A DNA stretch of 12,663 nucleotides from an uncultured Prevotellaceae bacterium (GTDB lineage Bacteria; Bacteroidota; Bacteroidia; Bacteroidales; Bacteroidaceae). The DNA is taken from positions 1 through 12,663 of the forward strand of contig CAMJRQ010000008.1 in assembly GCA_946408305.1 (NCBI GenBank), written 5' to 3'. The notes under the pieces are model-generated. The model was not told where the DNA came from and made no database searches. It saw only the letters and a program-made list of their open reading frames with translations. Each line of letters begins with the position of its first letter. Within the stretch, counting starts at the first letter, position 1. Positions 11,189 through 12,663 of the stretch are shown in pieces. Position numbers and translations under genes: made by a program.

Positions 11189-12663
11189 CTAAGCGCGGTT
11201 CTCCTCCACCCATCGGCGGGCGTTGACGAAGGCTTCAATCCAGGGCGTCACCTCGTCCTTCGAGCGGCGGTCGGCCGGATAGAAGCCGCACTGCCAGGGG
11301 AAGAAGGCGCGCTCCAGATGGGGCATCATGGCCAGATGGCGGCCGTCGCTCGTGCAGATGCCGGCGGCCGAGAAGCTGCTGCCGTTGGGGTTGGCGGGAT
11401 AGCCGTCGTAGGTGTATTTGAGCGCCACTTCGTAGTTGGCTTCGCGGCCCGGCAGCGAGAACTTGCCTTCGCCGTGGGCCACCCAGATTCCCAGCCGGCT
11501 GCCGGCGAGGCTCTGCAGGAGGATGCTGGGGCTCTTCTGCACCGTGACGCTCACGAAGCCCGATTCGAACTTGTGCGAGTCGTTGTGGAGCATGCGCGGC
11601 GAGCGGTCGTCGGCCGTCTGCTCGGCATCGTCTTTCTTGCCCACGAGCCCCAGCTCCACCATCAGCTGGCATCCGTTGCAGACGCCCAGCGAGAGTGTGT
11701 CGGGGCGGGCATAGAAGCGGTCGAGCGTCTCCTTGGCCTTGGGGTTGAAGAGGAAGGCGCCGGCCCATCCCTTGGCCGAGCCCAGCACGTCGCTGTTCGA
11801 GAAGCCGCCGCAGAAGACGATGAAGTTGATGTCGTCGAGCGTCTCGCGGCCGGTGATGAGGTCGGTCATCATGACGTCCTTCACGTCGAAGCCGGCCAGA
11901 TAGAGCATGTAGGCCATTTCGCGCTCGCCGTTGGTTCCCTTCTCGCGGATGATGGCGGCGCGGATGCCGCTCTTCTGCCTGCGGTCGGGGTTGAGACCGT
12001 ATTGTGCGAGCCGCCCGCTGAAGGTGGGCAGCATGCGCCAGCGCAGGGACTGGCTGCGATAGTTGCGGAAGCGTTCGTCGGCCTTGCCGTTGAAGCTCTG
12101 TTTGCGGTCGAGCAGGAGCGAGGAGGTGTACCAGACGTCGCGCAGCGCGTCGATGTCGAACGTCTTCTCCGTCTCGCCCTTGCGCAGGCGCAGCGAGCGC
12201 TCGCGGCCGGGCACACCGATGTAGATGTAGCCCACCCCGGCATCTTCGAGCGTCTTCTTGAACTCACTCTCGTGCTTGTTGCTCACCTGCACCACCACGC
12301 CGGGGTTCTCCGAGAAGAGTATCTTCACGAGGTCGTCGGTCTCGAAGTTGTTCAAGTTCAGGCGGATGCCACCCTTGGTGTTGGCAAAGCACATCTCGAG
12401 GAGGCAGGTGATGAGCCCGCCGGCGCTGACGTCGTGTCCGGCCAGGATGAGCCCGCGGCTGATGCAGTCCTGGACGGCATTGAAGGCGTCGCGGAAGTAT
12501 TCGGCGCTGGTCACCGTGGGCACGTCGTCGCCCACCCGGCCGCGGCTCTGTGCGAAGGCGCTGCCGCCCAGGCGGAGCTCGTCGAACGAGAAGTCGATGT
12601 GATAGAGCGAGCTGCGCGAATCGTCGGCCATGACGGGGCTGACGACGCGGCGGATGTCGGAGA
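11189..12663 (-). CDS. purL: Phosphoribosylformylglycinamidine synthase, C-terminal part
   Basis: PurL converts FGAR and glutamine to FGAM in purine synthesis. Only about 490 C-terminal residues of this large (about 1200-aa) single-chain enzyme are in the window; the gene continues past position 12663, since the frame is open to the edge (SDIRRVVSPVMADDS). The ATG at 12631 is internal, not the start. Seen in order are the AIR-synthase-like domain with GHDVSAGGLITCLLEM, and then the glutamine amidotransferase domain. The latter carries FCGGFSNSDVLGSAKGWA, the nucleophile Cys in GVCNGCQ (residue 318 counted from the ATG at 12631), and the His/Glu pair in MPHLERAF (438 and 440); many family members have MPHPER here. 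The end is complete at a TAG. CHR genes follow at 11 bp. Confidence 0.96.
   Translation of the reverse strand, partial: SDIRRVVSPVMADDSRSSLYHIDFSFDELRLGGSAFAQSRGRVGDDVPTVTSAEYFRDAFNAVQDCISRGLILAGHDVSAGGLITCLLEMCFANTKGGIRLNLNNFETDDLVKILFSENPGVVVQVSNKHESEFKKTLEDAGVGYIYIGVPGRERSLRLRKGETEKTFDIDALRDVWYTSSLLLDRKQSFNGKADERFRNYRSQSLRWRMLPTFSGRLAQYGLNPDRRQKSGIRAAIIREKGTNGEREMAYMLYLAGFDVKDVMMTDLITGRETLDDINFIVFCGGFSNSDVLGSAKGWAGAFLFNPKAKETLDRFYARPDTLSLGVCNGCQLMVELGLVGKKDDAEQTADDRSPRMLHNDSHKFESGFVSVTVQKSPSILLQSLAGSRLGIWVAHGEGKFSLPGREANYEVALKYTYDGYPANPNGSSFSAAGICTSDGRHLAMMPHLERAFFPWQCGFYPADRRSKDEVTPWIEAFVNARRWVEENRA

Noticed and set aside
10251..11192. 313-codon plus-strand open frame across both CHR genes
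   Set aside because: It is antisense to two clear membrane proteins and is full of H, D, E and A from reading transmembrane codons backwards.

Overview
This window looks like Bacteroidales core chromosome, most likely a GC-rich Prevotella-like lineage. Four things support this. The promoters that can be read have the Bacteroidetes form TTTG - about 19-20 bp - TAnnTTTG rather than -35/-10 boxes. The gene starts mostly lack Shine-Dalgarno sequences. Two families largely confined to Bacteroidetes are present (a DUF3276/PUR protein and a DUF5606 protein). The order nusB-yajC-ybbR-coaE-DUF5606 is one I associate with Bacteroides/Prevotella. Genus assignment is inference.

Layout. (1) Positions 1-149: non-coding tail beyond dnaG. 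(2) 150-5533, minus strand: a tight operon read rplY > pth > pepT > S4/Hsp15-like > lrp-like > dnaG, with gaps of 16-20 bp or one-base start/stop overlaps. It is driven by a near-consensus promoter at 5613-5643. (3) 5639-6016, minus: a small PUR-domain (DUF3276) protein. (4) 6017-6147: divergent promoter region. (5) 6148-9687, plus: nusB > yajC > ybbR-like > coaE > DUF5606. (6) 9688-10031: a convergent intergenic region holding a strong 17-bp hairpin, a segment resembling an interspersed repeat and a palindrome array. (7) 10032-12663, minus: the 3' part of purL followed by two single-domain CHR (chromate-type) transporter genes.

The genes are mostly housekeeping: ribosome and translation quality control (L25, peptidyl-tRNA hydrolase, S4 protein), replication (primase), transcription (NusB), membrane and envelope (YajC, YbbR-like), CoA and purine synthesis (CoaE, PurL). 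No defence system, phage, transposase, CRISPR array, rRNA or tRNA gene was recognised.

The most interesting material is non-coding. Two separate arrays, at 7513-7578 (yajC-ybbR spacer) and 9935-9997 (between converging operons), each hold three 16-bp dyads. The repeat period is exactly 22 bp in the first and exactly 21 bp in the second, i.e. two helical turns. Their arms differ (ACGCAA/TTGCGT versus TTACAC/GTGTAA), yet both have the same central tetranucleotide, CACG or its complement CGTG, with mixed orientation inside each array. This suggests one class of element with variable arms and a fixed core. Also notable are a 13-bp perfect hairpin followed by T5 inside the pth coding region, and an overlap of stop codon, hairpin and promoter between the PUR gene and rplY.
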